DNA from: Candidatus Yanofskybacteria bacterium RIFCSPLOWO2_02_FULL_45_18
GTDB lineage: Bacteria > Patescibacteriota > Minisyncoccia > 2-02-FULL-40-12 > GWA2-44-9
Assembly (NCBI GenBank): GCA_001795795.1
Contig: MGKV01000021.1
Span: 15,855 to 68,033, forward strand
Direction: 5' to 3'
DNA length: 52,179 nucleotides
Below the pieces are notes generated by a model. It ran no database searches. It saw only the letters and a program-made list of their open reading frames with translations, and was not told the DNA's origin. Shown piece after piece: positions 32,701-42,478 of this stretch. Position numbers and translations under genes: made by a program. Numbering within the stretch: the stretch's first letter is position 1; each line of letters begins with the position of its first letter.

Positions 32701-33807
32701 TTAGCCCATTTTGCGTTTAACAACCTTTTGCCCCTCTGGCACAATCGGCTGGACCACTCTTATTCTTCCTCGCATAACCGCGTAAACTGATTTGATTTCC
32801 TTAACTGGCGCAAAGTAAGCTCGGTGCTTGTACAATTCATGCTTAAAGTCAGTTAGCCTTTGCTCAATCATTTTTATTTCATCTTTGGTTAACGCCGCCA
32901 GAGATTTAAAACTAGCGATTACATCTTCAAGGTGAGATTCTAAGATATATGCGCCCTGTTCCGCGGTTTTATTTTTTAATTCCAGTATCTGATAATAATC
33001 GGGGTTTTTCTCGAGCAGTTTAACTGCTTTTCGCAGAGCGACTTCGGAGTCGTTACATAGCCGTTCCCTATAAAATTCGGGCTTTTCTTCCTTGCGTAAA
33101 ATGGTTTCTCCGGTCTCCTGGTCGGTTATCAGATAGTTAGCCAGCCAATCCTGATGGTTCGCGAGAATGATTTGCGGAGAATCATGTTCTCGGCCGGAAG
33201 ATGTTTTAACCTGAATCAAGTCCAGATTCTCAATAATCGGCTGGTTTTCGGGGCCGCTGGCAGTCATTTCCAGAAGATCAATTTTCCATTTGGCATCCAA
33301 GTAGTCGTTCAGGAAAAAGAGGCGTCTTTGCCCCTCCTCCAACTTGATGTCGTGTCTTTCTTTAATATATTGAATCACGCTTTTGATGCCTTCGGCGGTG
33401 GGCAGATACTGGTCGGGATGTTCTTTGTTTTCAGATTCAAAACGGGCGACCATTTCGATAAATTTCCGCTCATGGCGGGAGTGTTCCCTGAAGTTGCGGT
33501 TAAAGTTATTAACGGCAGAGTCAACATCAGAATCCTTGAGGTCCAGACATGTTCTTAGTATTTCGTTTTCTATTTTGGCTAGTCCTGCCGACGAGCCGCT
33601 GTTGAACTTTTCGTAGATAAAGTCCAATACCCTGTTCATTTTAAATTCCCGTATTCGTTCTTGGGCGGCTTTCAGTTTTTCGTTATATTCTTGGCTAGAA
33701 AGATTCTCCTCGGTTTTCGGGAGGGGAGTTAGGGGCAGTCGCTCAAATCTCTCCTTGCCTTGGGGTGGCGGTTTTCTTTGTATTATCTCAAAAGATTTGG
33801 AACGCAT
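32701..33807 (-). CDS. Soluble protein of unknown function, possible nuclease fold
   Basis: The 368-residue protein has no signal peptide or membrane helix. The N-terminal half is helical and charged (EYNEKLKAAQERIREFKMNRVLDFIYEKF). The middle (about 170-205) contains WKIDLLEMTAS followed by LDLIQVKTS, a strand pattern of the kind seen in PD-(D/E)xK nucleases (acidic residue, then xVK). That resemblance is weak and the assignment is inference. The C-terminal third is helical (VIASFKSLAALTKDEIKMIEQRLTDFKHELYKHR). ATG start. Confidence 0.55.
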   Translation of the reverse strand: MRSKSFEIIQRKPPPQGKERFERLPLTPLPKTEENLSSQEYNEKLKAAQERIREFKMNRVLDFIYEKFNSGSSAGLAKIENEILRTCLDLKDSDVDSAVNNFNRNFREHSRHERKFIEMVARFESENKEHPDQYLPTAEGIKSVIQYIKERHDIKLEEGQRRLFFLNDYLDAKWKIDLLEMTASGPENQPIIENLDLIQVKTSSGREHDSPQIILANHQDWLANYLITDQETGETILRKEEKPEFYRERLCNDSEVALRKAVKLLEKNPDYYQILELKNKTAEQGAYILESHLEDVIASFKSLAALTKDEIKMIEQRLTDFKHELYKHRAYFAPVKEIKSVYAVMRGRIRVVQPIVPEGQKVVKRKMG

Positions 33808-33848
33808 AATCCCATTATGCCAATACGACTGATTTTTACAAATTTTTA

Positions 33849-36212
33849 TTATTCAAAGTGAGTAATTTTTTGCATTTGAGCCAACTCATCTTTCAGAAGA
33901 GGATATTTTGAAAGCGACGGATTTTCTTTGAGCAACAGCCGCGCTTCAAGGCGCGCCTTCTTGATTAAATCAACATCGGCCAGCGAGGCCATGGCGAGAT
34001 CGGGAAGGCCCGACTGCTTGACGCCGAAAAATTCTCCCGGGCCGCGAAAGAGCATGTCTTTTTCCGCCAGCTCAAACCCATCGTCGCATTCCGCCAGCGC
34101 CTCAAGGCGGCGGCTATGCTGTCCGTCTGACGCGAAAAGAAGGCAATGTGACTGATATTTATCGCGCCCGACGCGTCCGCGGAATTGGTGCAACTGGGCG
34201 AGGCCAAATCTTTCGGCTGATTCAATCACCATCACGCTGGCGTTGGGCACATCCACGCCGACTTCAATGACCGAAGTTGAGACAAGAATATCAATATAAT
34301 CGGCCTCGTCCTTCGAAGCATTGGCGAAGGAGGACATAATTTGATTTTTTTCTTTTGCCTTCATACGGCCGTGGAGCATCGCCACGCGTAAATCAGGGAA
34401 AATTTCCTTTGAAAGTTTTTTATATTCTTCCTCCACCGCTTTGACTTCGGCCCATAATGCATCCATCTTCAGTTGTTTAACTGGTGACTTACGACTTACA
34501 ACTGACAACTTTTGATTATTATTGGCTGTTGGCTGTTGGTTGTTGGCATTTTCAATCCTTGGACAAACAACAAAAATTTGGCGGCCTTTATTAACTTCAC
34601 CGCGGATAAATTCATACGCTTTAGCAACTTCTTTCGGCGCGACAACTTTTGTTATAATTTTCTGCCGGTTTTTGGGCTTCTCTTTAATAATTGAAATATC
34701 CAAATCACCGTAGATAGTCAGGGCTAGCGTGCGAGGGATGGGGGTGGCAGTCATGCTTAAGAGATGAGGTACGCTCATCTCTTGCACGGACTCGCGCTGA
34801 CTTTTTTCTGCGTTGGTCGACGTATCGTCTGCGTTTTGTCCGCGAACCAGCGCTTTGCGCTGGTTAACTCCGAACCGATGCTGTTCGTCCACCACGACCA
34901 GCGCCAGTTTGTTGAAAGCGACATCTTTCTGCAAAATGGCGTGTGTTCCGATGATTATATTAACTTCTCCGGCAGCAATTTTTTTCTTGAGCTGTGGTTT
35001 TTTAATTTCTTCGCCATTTAATTTTGCGGCTGATGCGGTCAGTAGAGCAATATTTATTTGTGATTTTTGATTTGATATTTGATTGGAAATCGGAAACCCG
35101 AAAAGTCCCGTTGGGGACCTCGGGTCGCCTTTACGGGATTGGAAATTGGGAATTAACGATGTAATCGTTTGATAATGCTGTTGAGCCAGCACCTCCGTCG
35201 GCGCCAGAAAAACCGTCTGGCATCCGGCCAGAGCGGCCTGATACGCCGCAATCAGCGCCACGACGGTCTTGCCGCTGCCGACATCTCCCTCCATCAGGCG
35301 GTTCATCGGATAGGAACGTTGGATGTCTTTTAAAATTTCCCAAGCGGCAATCTTTTGGTCTTTGGTCAATTCAAAGGGCAAAGAATTTATGAATTGCTTA
35401 ACTGCTTCTTGCTGGAATGGAACAGATATTGATTTAAGCTGATTCATTTTGCGCCGTTCAAGTAACGACTTGAGCTGAAGCAATAGCAGGTCGTTGAACG
35501 CCAGACGCTTTCTGGCCACCTCGGCTTGACCGGGCTTGGCCGGATAATGAATGGTTTGAAGGGCGGTGTTCAGTTCTGCCAGCCCGTATCTGGCTCTCAT
35601 ATCTTCCGGCAAGGGATCAATTAGTTTTATGCTTTGCAATAAGGGCTTTATCAAAAAACGCAGATATTTTGAGGTAACGCCTTCCGTTTCAGGATAAATG
35701 GGCACAAGGCCGGAGGTGTGTTTGAGAGGTTGTGGGTCGTAGGTTGTCCCGACTCTGTCGTGGATCCTTGATCTTTCGATCGGGACAGGTTGTAGGTCCG
35801 AAGACCTGGTCTTCTCGTAGATGGGGCTGGCAAGGTGCAGGCCGATTTTACCTAATTTAGCGGTGCCGGCCAAGCTGACGAAAGTCCCTTCGGCAAGATT
35901 ATTTTCAAGATATGGCTGGTTGAACCAGACGCATTTAATTGCTCCGGATTCGTCGCCGACGATAGCGGTGGTGACGGTTAACCGGCGGGGGAAGATGCGG
36001 CGAGTTGAGATTTTGATGACTTGTCCTTGGATATTTACTTTCTGGCCGGTTTCAACTTCGGCGATGGTCAGGTGTTCGGTGTAGTCTTCGTAACGGCTAG
36101 GGAGGTGCCAAAGCAAATCCTTGACGGTCTTGATACCCAAACGGTTAAGCCGCGATTTATTTCTCGGCCCGACGTGGGGAAGTTTTTCTATCGGCAAATT
36201 TAGTTCCACCAT
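33849..36212 (-). CDS. recG: ATP-dependent DNA helicase RecG
   Basis: RecG features run in order: LPHVGPRNKSRLNRLGIKTVKDLLWHLPSRYED at the N-terminus, the OB-fold wedge (about 50-150), Walker A GDVGSGKT, the DEQHRFG box (helicase motif II variant of RecG), SMTATPIPRTL, the C-terminal helicase lobe with QLHQFRGRVGRDKYQSHCLLF, and the RecG C-terminal wedge. RecG regresses stalled forks and moves Holliday junctions. At 787 residues it is about 95 longer than E. coli RecG. The excess is four insertions (near residues 131-174, 354-391, 454-482 and 551-578), two of which are encoded by tandem 7-mers. ATG start. Confidence 0.95.
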   Translation of the reverse strand: MVELNLPIEKLPHVGPRNKSRLNRLGIKTVKDLLWHLPSRYEDYTEHLTIAEVETGQKVNIQGQVIKISTRRIFPRRLTVTTAIVGDESGAIKCVWFNQPYLENNLAEGTFVSLAGTAKLGKIGLHLASPIYEKTRSSDLQPVPIERSRIHDRVGTTYDPQPLKHTSGLVPIYPETEGVTSKYLRFLIKPLLQSIKLIDPLPEDMRARYGLAELNTALQTIHYPAKPGQAEVARKRLAFNDLLLLQLKSLLERRKMNQLKSISVPFQQEAVKQFINSLPFELTKDQKIAAWEILKDIQRSYPMNRLMEGDVGSGKTVVALIAAYQAALAGCQTVFLAPTEVLAQQHYQTITSLIPNFQSRKGDPRSPTGLFGFPISNQISNQKSQINIALLTASAAKLNGEEIKKPQLKKKIAAGEVNIIIGTHAILQKDVAFNKLALVVVDEQHRFGVNQRKALVRGQNADDTSTNAEKSQRESVQEMSVPHLLSMTATPIPRTLALTIYGDLDISIIKEKPKNRQKIITKVVAPKEVAKAYEFIRGEVNKGRQIFVVCPRIENANNQQPTANNNQKLSVVSRKSPVKQLKMDALWAEVKAVEEEYKKLSKEIFPDLRVAMLHGRMKAKEKNQIMSSFANASKDEADYIDILVSTSVIEVGVDVPNASVMVIESAERFGLAQLHQFRGRVGRDKYQSHCLLFASDGQHSRRLEALAECDDGFELAEKDMLFRGPGEFFGVKQSGLPDLAMASLADVDLIKKARLEARLLLKENPSLSKYPLLKDELAQMQKITHFE
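34480..34549 (+). repeat. Tandem heptad repeat inside recG, 10 units
   Basis: Ten consecutive 7-mers: ACTGGTG, ACTTACG, ACTTACA, ACTGACA, ACTTTTG, ATTATTA, TTGGCTG twice, TTGGTTG, TTGGCAT. On the coding strand they give the Asn/Gln-rich insertion NANNQQPTANNNQKLSVVS. Confidence 0.9.
35054..35102 (+). repeat. Tandem heptad-type repeat inside recG, 7 units
   Basis: TTATTTG, TGATTTT, TGATTTG, ATATTTG, ATTGGAA, ATCGGAA, ACCCGAA in one phase; they encode the PISNQISNQKSQI insertion. Confidence 0.75.
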
Positions 36213-36276
36213 AGAAGGGCTATATTATACCACGGAAATTGCGTATATACCATGTTGGGCGAAAGCGCTGTGGCTT

Positions 36277-36305
36277 TTGCGTCGGTAAGCCATTTAAGAT
36301 AAAAT
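36277..36305 (+). promoter_or_regulatory. Promoter giving a leaderless transcript
   Basis: TTGCGT, 17-base spacer, TAAAAT; predicted transcription start coincides with the ATG at 36312. Confidence 0.5.
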
Positions 36306-36311
36306 AAGAGT

Positions 36312-36929
36312 ATGACCATATTTTCAATAAGTGAGGCGTTGAGGTTTGGGTGGCGGATTACCAAGAAAAATTTTGCCGTTATTGCCAAGATTATAATTGT
36401 TTCAGCATTGGTTTTTGTTGTGCCGTCGCTTCTGATGCAGATATTCAAATACTTTCCGTTTTTAAGCTTTCTTATTTCGGTAGTATCTTTATATCTGCAG
36501 TTGAGAATATCCATAGCTCTGCTACGGATTGCTATCCGTTTCGTTGACGGCCAGCCGGTCGCGTTGGATGATTTGTGGTTTGCGCCGTCATTCCGGCTCT
36601 TGAGCCGTTATGTCGTCGGCGCGGTCTTATTTTCCTTGATTGTTTTTGCTGGCAGTATTCTTCTGGTAATCCCGGGCATTATTTGGACGGTTAAATACCA
36701 ATTCTTCGGCTATTTGATCGTGGACAAAGGCATGACGGCTTCGGACGCTCTCAAGAAAAGCGGACAAATGACCGCCGGGCTCAAGTGGCAATTGTTTTTG
36801 CTGGGTGTTATAATGTGGGTAGTTAACTTTTTGGGCGCCATGATCTTGGGCATCGGCCTTGTGGTCACGATTCCCGCGACCATGATCGCCCACGCTTATG
36901 TGTATAAAAAATTAGCGGAACATAATTAA
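36312..36929 (+). CDS. Polytopic membrane protein
   Basis: The 205-residue protein has about five to six hydrophobic helices (about 22-45, 48-75, 95-125, 150-175, 178-198) and the sequence VIPGIIWTVKYQFFGYLIVDKGMTASDALKKSGQMTAGL, which resembles the DUF975/DUF4013-type integral membrane families where an IPGI..W turn precedes a short amphipathic DALKKS helix. Function unknown. Its stop abuts the ATG of the next gene, so the two are coupled. Confidence 0.7.
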   Translation: MTIFSISEALRFGWRITKKNFAVIAKIIIVSALVFVVPSLLMQIFKYFPFLSFLISVVSLYLQLRISIALLRIAIRFVDGQPVALDDLWFAPSFRLLSRYVVGAVLFSLIVFAGSILLVIPGIIWTVKYQFFGYLIVDKGMTASDALKKSGQMTAGLKWQLFLLGVIMWVVNFLGAMILGIGLVVTIPATMIAHAYVYKKLAEHN

Positions 36930-37397
36930 ATGAATATGCGTAACAACAATATTTATTATCTTATTGTGGCGGCAGTTATCGGACTGGTTGCCATTTTTTG
37001 GATTAAGATTCCGGCAGGGGAGAGAGTGGCGACGCCTACGCCTATTCCAACGGCGCCGGAAAATTTACTGGGCCGGCCCCTTTTGATAAAAGCCGGCAAG
37101 ACTGTTGCCGTTGATTCGGGCAAGCTGGCAATTACTTTTGCCAATGTTCTTCAGGATAATCGTTGCCCGATAGATATTCGCTGCCTTGTAATTGGGCAAG
37201 CGACAATACAAATTAAGGCCTCGCAAAACGGCCGCGATCTCGGTTCGGTCAATCTGATAAGCGGTCCCGACAAAACATTAGCCAGCCGTAAAATCGGCGG
37301 TTATGCCATTACTCTTATAAAAGTTGACCCCCAGCCGGTCAGCACCAAAAAGCTGGAGTTCAAGGACTACACGATTACGGTGGTGGTGACGAAGTAG
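36930..37397 (+). CDS. Membrane-anchored extracytoplasmic domain protein
   Basis: An N-terminal helix (about 9-26) is followed by a Thr/Pro-rich linker (ATPTPIPTAPE) and a beta-rich domain with the conserved-looking motif NVLQDNRCPIDIRCLVIGQATIQI, where two Cys probably form a disulfide. Domains with the pattern DSRCPxxxxC occur in many exported proteins of unknown function. It starts directly after the preceding stop (TAAATG), so they are cotranscribed, and ends at a terminator. Confidence 0.7.
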   Translation: MNMRNNNIYYLIVAAVIGLVAIFWIKIPAGERVATPTPIPTAPENLLGRPLLIKAGKTVAVDSGKLAITFANVLQDNRCPIDIRCLVIGQATIQIKASQNGRDLGSVNLISGPDKTLASRKIGGYAITLIKVDPQPVSTKKLEFKDYTITVVVTK

Positions 37398-37422
37398 GCG
37401 CTAGGCATTAGGAAATTAGCAT

Positions 37423-37447
37423 AAATAGGCCGAAAAACGGCCTATTT
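37423..37447 (+). terminator. Intrinsic terminator
   Basis: AAATAGGCCG pairs with CGGCCTATTT around five A. Confidence 0.8.
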
Positions 37448-37473
37448 ACTTTTGGTAGAAAATGTGGTATAAT
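37445..37473 (+). promoter_or_regulatory. Promoter of the 75-residue gene
   Basis: TTTACT, 17-base spacer, TATAAT with an upstream TGG (extended -10). Confidence 0.6.
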
Positions 37474-37499
37474 GGTAGGTAACTGGAGGTGAAAGAAAC

Positions 37500-37727
37500 A
37501 TGAAAAAGTTTTTCCACCCCGAAGTTGAGGTTTTGCGCCTCACTTTGAGGGTAGGGAATCAAGAGGTTATTTTAATTGAGGGGGCGGACGGCAGGCCGAA
37601 AATTACGGCTAGAGGAGGCGAAGCCGTGCCAGCGCTCCTAAAAGCGGCCATCCGCACTGCCGCGATCATTTTCCGGATGTGCAATCATCCGATGAAGAAA
37701 GATTCGCGGCAGGAGGAACTTTTTTGA
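37500..37727 (+). CDS. Small protein of unknown function
   Basis: The 75-residue protein begins MKKFFHPEVEVLRLTLRVGNQEVILIEGADG (beta-type) and ends in a helix (AVPALLKAAIRTAAIIFRMCNHPMKK). It has its own promoter, a strong ribosome-binding site (GGAGGTGA, about 8 bases before the ATG) and its own terminator, which overlaps the stop. That complete setting argues for a real expressed gene, although no family is recognised. Confidence 0.6.
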   Translation: MKKFFHPEVEVLRLTLRVGNQEVILIEGADGRPKITARGGEAVPALLKAAIRTAAIIFRMCNHPMKKDSRQEELF

Positions 37728-37752
37728 GGGCCTTGTGCCCTCTTTTGTTTTT
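37726..37752 (+). terminator. Intrinsic terminator
   Basis: GAGGGC pairs with GCCCTC around 5 bases; TTTTGTTTTT follows. Confidence 0.85.
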
Positions 37753-37770
37753 CCAGCGCTAACTTTGAAT
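37753..37770. repeat. Solo copy of the MITE-like terminal motif
   Basis: CCAGCGCTAACTTTGAAT matches the 18-bp ends of the element at 13850-13986 (17 of 18 to the right end) and, like the left end there, follows a terminator T tract. Confidence 0.6.
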
Positions 37771-37909
37771 AAAATAAAAGCCCGTGAGGGCTTCATGTGA
37801 AATATGGCTTGAGGCGCTCTCCGAGTTTGGTTCGGTCGCAGAAAACACAATTATTGTCCCTCATTTTCAAATATCCCCGACAGATTAGCTGTTTAAATAT
37901 TTAATGTCA

Positions 37910-37941
37910 ACAAAATACCCCCCAGTAAGGGGGTATTTTGT
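37910..37941 (-). terminator. Terminator after tRNA-Arg
   Basis: ACAAAATACCCCC pairs with GGGGGTATTTTGT over 13 bp around 6 bases, directly downstream of the tRNA on the minus strand. Confidence 0.85.
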
Positions 37942-37943
37942 AT

Positions 37944-38018
37944 TGGTGTCCCCACGTGGAATCGAACCACGATCAGAAGATCCGCAATCTTCCGTTTTAT
38001 CCATTAAACTATGGGGAC
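37944..38018 (-). tRNA. tRNA-Arg(GCG)
   Basis: The acceptor GTCCCCA/TGGGGAC with discriminator A and encoded CCA is complete. The anticodon stem GAAGA/TCTTC encloses TTGCGGA, anticodon GCG (complement of 37983-37985), which reads CGC. The T arm contains GGTTCGATTCC. GCG rather than ACG implies no need for inosine formation at position 34 for this tRNA. Confidence 0.93.
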
Positions 38019-38022
38019 ATTT

Positions 38023-38625
38023 TTATATTTTCCGGGCTAAATGGTCAATCAAAGAGATATCATGTTCTTCCTCGGGGAGGAATTGTAGCATTAAATTGCG
38101 GACTTGGCGAGGGTCTTGATCGCCCAAAGGGAGTTTGACATAAGGGTGATACCATTTGGCTGTTCTGACGCTTAGCTCTTTGGAATCATCGGCATGGTGG
38201 TGAATATGGAAAGAATGCAAGTCCTTAAATCTGTGGTGATAATCATCCATGAAAATGCCGGCCTGATTGACGGTTATTTGGGCAGTGGTCGGTTTGCGGC
38301 TGGCATTAAGAAGCATTGTGCCGGCGGAAAGGGCGAATAAAATCGGCAAAAGGATGTCGCCTTGAACAAAGAAGAGCAAAATTGCGATGCCGAAAAGGGC
38401 GGCGATAAAAATAGTGAAATGCTTTTTGGGAGAATTACGGTAGACTACTGGCGCTTGCCAAGTTAAAGTAGCGGGCAGATTGTTTCGCGTTTCAAGGAGA
38501 TACTGAATCAGAGGATTTGGAGCCGGTTTAACCGGCTCGGCGGGGGATGGCGGCGCTGGCGGCTGAACGGGAGCGGGTTGCGGCGCAGACTCTTCTTTTT
38601 TCCTTAGGTTGATAACCTTATTCAT
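38023..38625 (-). CDS. Two-helix membrane protein with Pro-rich N-terminus
   Basis: The 200-residue protein begins with a basic segment and a Pro/Ala-rich cytosolic region (about 12-38), has two hydrophobic helices (about 68-88 and 90-106), then a soluble C-terminal domain (about 112-200) with a histidine-rich strand (HSFHIHHHAD). The helix pair plus beta domain recalls bacterial PH-like membrane proteins; this is a guess from layout. It is downstream of and possibly independent from tRNA-Arg on the same strand. Confidence 0.65.
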   Translation of the reverse strand: MNKVINLRKKEESAPQPAPVQPPAPPSPAEPVKPAPNPLIQYLLETRNNLPATLTWQAPVVYRNSPKKHFTIFIAALFGIAILLFFVQGDILLPILFALSAGTMLLNASRKPTTAQITVNQAGIFMDDYHHRFKDLHSFHIHHHADDSKELSVRTAKWYHPYVKLPLGDQDPRQVRNLMLQFLPEEEHDISLIDHLARKI

Positions 38626-38714
38626 TACTCAAATCTTACCAAATCTTAAATGAGCCTACAATGCTAGACGCTTTTTGCTTTTTTGCTAGTATTCTATCAG
38701 CTATCTAATTTCTA

Positions 38715-39713
38715 ATGGCTATGGATTATTTGCGCGATTCAATTTTGGCCACACTGGCCTACTATGATATTTTTGATTTTCCGCTTACGCTTTTGGAGTT
38801 GCATAAATATCTTATCAACCCGGGCCGAGTGGCGAAGCTAACTATGGAAGGCGTTGGTGAAATAAAACTTGCGGATATCCAAAGCGAACTGGAATATTTG
38901 GCTGAAAGCGGGCGGGTTCAAACCAAAAACGGATTTTATTTCTTGCTATCGGGGAGAGCTCTTTTTGGCACGCGAATCATTCGGGAGAAAATATTCGCCC
39001 AAAAGCGGTCAATGCTTGTTAATCTGTGCAGATATTTTGCGTTTGTGCCTTATATCAGAGGTATTTGGGTAAGCGGGTCAATGGCCACGGCCAATACGAC
39101 TGCGGATAGCGACTTTGACCTGATGGTGGTCGCGCGGGCCGGCCGGCTTTATACGGCGCGAATGCTCCTTTCGTTGACGGCTTCGGTTTTAAGGTCGCGC
39201 CGCAAGCGATACGAAGAATCGGCGCCGGACAAATTTTGTTTCAATCACTATCTTGCCGATAACGCGCTTGAGATAAGGCACCGCAGTCTCTATACCGCCC
39301 AAGCTTACATTAATCTCAAGCCGTTGATTAATCGGGAAAACCTGTCGGATAAGTTTTTTAGCGCTAACTCTTGGCTTTATAAATTTGTTATACACGGCGC
39401 GGCGGGAGACATTCTGACCCGGGGATTGAAGCCAAGCCACCTTGCCGAGCTTATTGCAAAAACGGGAGAGCGTGTCTTGGGTGGTTTCTTGGGTGACATG
39501 CTGGAACATGTTTTTAAGAAATACCAGCAGAAAAGAATAAAAGAAAACCCCATGACTTATGAAACGGGCGGAAGGGTGGTTTTCAGCGATAATGAGCTGG
39601 AATTCCACCCACGCTCTTTTGAGGCAGTTGTGATACAAAGATACAATCACAGACTTGAAATGTTGGGCATTTTGGCGCCAGCCAGAGAGGCAGATTCGGG
39701 CCTCTTGACTTAA
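38715..39713 (+). CDS. Nucleotidyltransferase-domain protein
   Basis: In 332 residues an N-terminal winged-helix-like part (about 5-80: YYDIFDFPLTLLELHKYL, SGRVQTKNGFYFL) precedes a nucleotidyltransferase domain with the DNA polymerase beta superfamily signature: GS at 121-122 and Asp133-x-Asp135 (DSDFDL). Such proteins transfer a nucleotide to a small molecule or a macromolecule; the target is unknown. Fusion of a winged helix with this fold is frequent in Patescibacteria. ATG at 38715, with a second ATG two codons later. Confidence 0.8.
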   Translation: MAMDYLRDSILATLAYYDIFDFPLTLLELHKYLINPGRVAKLTMEGVGEIKLADIQSELEYLAESGRVQTKNGFYFLLSGRALFGTRIIREKIFAQKRSMLVNLCRYFAFVPYIRGIWVSGSMATANTTADSDFDLMVVARAGRLYTARMLLSLTASVLRSRRKRYEESAPDKFCFNHYLADNALEIRHRSLYTAQAYINLKPLINRENLSDKFFSANSWLYKFVIHGAAGDILTRGLKPSHLAELIAKTGERVLGGFLGDMLEHVFKKYQQKRIKENPMTYETGGRVVFSDNELEFHPRSFEAVVIQRYNHRLEMLGILAPAREADSGLLT

Positions 39714-39733
39714 TAAACAGTTCGGCTATTATG

Positions 39734-39742
39734 TGCTATAAA
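39734..39742 (+). promoter_or_regulatory. Extended -10 element of groESL
   Basis: TGCTATAAA (TGn followed by TATAAA) ends directly before the CIRCE-like operator. Confidence 0.45.
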
Positions 39743-39769
39743 TTGGCACTCAAGCAATAAGACTGCCGA
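39743..39769. promoter_or_regulatory. CIRCE-like HrcA operator upstream of groES
   Basis: TTGGCACTC, exactly 9 bases, GACTGCCGA. The CIRCE consensus is TTAGCACTC-N9-GAGTGCTAA; the left half matches at 8 of 9 and the right half at 6 of 9. Position just after a -10 element and before groES fits repression by HrcA. Confidence 0.6.
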
Positions 39770-39777
39770 CAAGAGGC

Positions 39778-39840
39778 TTTAGGCATTGGGCATTGGGTCC
39801 TAGCTCAGCTAGCGCCTAGCGTCTAAATCCCTAGGGCCTG
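39778..39840 (+). repeat. Tandem heptad repeat before groES, 9 units
   Basis: TTTAGGC, ATTGGGC, ATTGGGT, CCTAGCT, CAGCTAG, CGCCTAG, CGTCTAA, ATCCCTA, GGGCCTG in one phase, ending 6 bases before the ATG. Confidence 0.7.
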
Positions 39841-39846
39841 ATATTT

Positions 39847-40131
39847 ATGTTAAGACCCCTGTCAGACCATGTAGTCATTGAACCCATGCGGGAGGAGAAG
39901 AAAAAGGGTGGCATTATCCTGCCCGAAACGGTGGATAAGGAAAGGCCGGAAAAGGGCAAAGTTATCGCCGTCGGTCCGGGCAAAATAGGTGAGGACGGCA
40001 AGCGCCGGCCACTGGAAGTTAAAAAAGGCGATGTGGTGTTATTTACCAAATACGGCCCCAATGAAATCAAGGTTGACGGCAAGGAATATCTTATTGCGAA
40101 GGAAGACGACATTCTAGCCATTATTTCATAA
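39847..40131 (+). CDS. groES: Co-chaperonin GroES
   Basis: 94 residues, the normal length. LRPLSDHVVIEPM, the mobile-loop region KKKGGIILPETVDKERPEKGKVIAVGPG and the C-terminal KYGPNEIKVDGKEYLIAKEDDILAII are classic GroES. It caps GroEL and closes the folding chamber. The gene leads the groES-groEL operon behind a CIRCE-like operator; the leader between operator and ATG is a heptad repeat. Confidence 0.97.
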   Translation: MLRPLSDHVVIEPMREEKKKGGIILPETVDKERPEKGKVIAVGPGKIGEDGKRRPLEVKKGDVVLFTKYGPNEIKVDGKEYLIAKEDDILAIIS

Positions 40132-40166
40132 TTGCAATCTCTAAATTACTAATTTCTAAACAAATC

Positions 40167-41857
<1,691 letters not shown>

Positions 41858-41924
41858 CCGACCACGCTTGGCGAAGTCCCGAGCTTGCGAGGGGCGGGAA
41901 GGGGGAATATTAATATAATTCAAA

Positions 41925-41961
41925 AAGCCCCATAAGGGCTTTTTGAATTATAAAAACCGCC
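41925..41961 (+). terminator. Intrinsic terminator of groESL
   Basis: A 16-bp perfect stem (ATAATTCAAAAAGCCC and complement) around 5 bases; A and T tracts on both sides allow bidirectional action. Confidence 0.9.
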
Positions 41962-41977
41962 TATTGAGATGGGCGGG

Positions 41978-42298
41978 TTATTTTATGGTTTTCAGTAATT
42001 CTTCAAGAAATGTTTTCCACACAATCCTTTCTTCCTTAAACTTAAATTCTTGGTTTTGGGCGTATCGGCGGTATGCTCCGCCCAGAATCAAAATAATCAG
42101 AAATAAAATAAAGACGAGATAATTCGGCAGGTAGTGTTTAATTCCGAGATAAAATATGATGCTTGAGGCGGCGATACAGATAATGACGGCGTATTCCAAT
42201 CGTTTTTTCCAAAACCTTATTTTGTGATTGGCAACCGCAACCCGCTTGCGCAGTTTCGCGACTTTAGTCAAAAAGTTTTCTGCGTGGTTCTCGTTCAC
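41978..42298 (-). CDS. Small two-helix membrane protein
   Basis: The 106-residue product starts with a basic amphipathic region (FLTKVAKLRKRVAVANHKIRFWKKRLE), has two hydrophobic helices (about 36-54 and 57-74) and ends in a charged helix. GTG start; no ATG is available in frame. Function unknown. It converges with groEL and shares its bidirectional terminator. Confidence 0.6.
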   Translation of the reverse strand: MNENHAENFLTKVAKLRKRVAVANHKIRFWKKRLEYAVIICIAASSIIFYLGIKHYLPNYLVFILFLIILILGGAYRRYAQNQEFKFKEERIVWKTFLEELLKTIK

Positions 42299-42478
42299 AG
42301 ACCGGCCCCTTTGATTTTTTGATGTTGTTAACGATCTCTTCGGGTTTGTGGGACATATTGTCTCCCTGATGTGGGTATTGTTTCACGCAATTTGAAAGTG
42401 GTCAAATCAAAATTTTAAATTTACACTCCGCTTAATATTTATGATAGTATTTTATAAATAAACAAAATCGTAGATACT

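Noticed and set aside
37904-38138. Reading frames with GIEPRSEDPQ or HVESNHDQKIRN
   Set aside because: They are antisense translations of tRNA-Arg(GCG).
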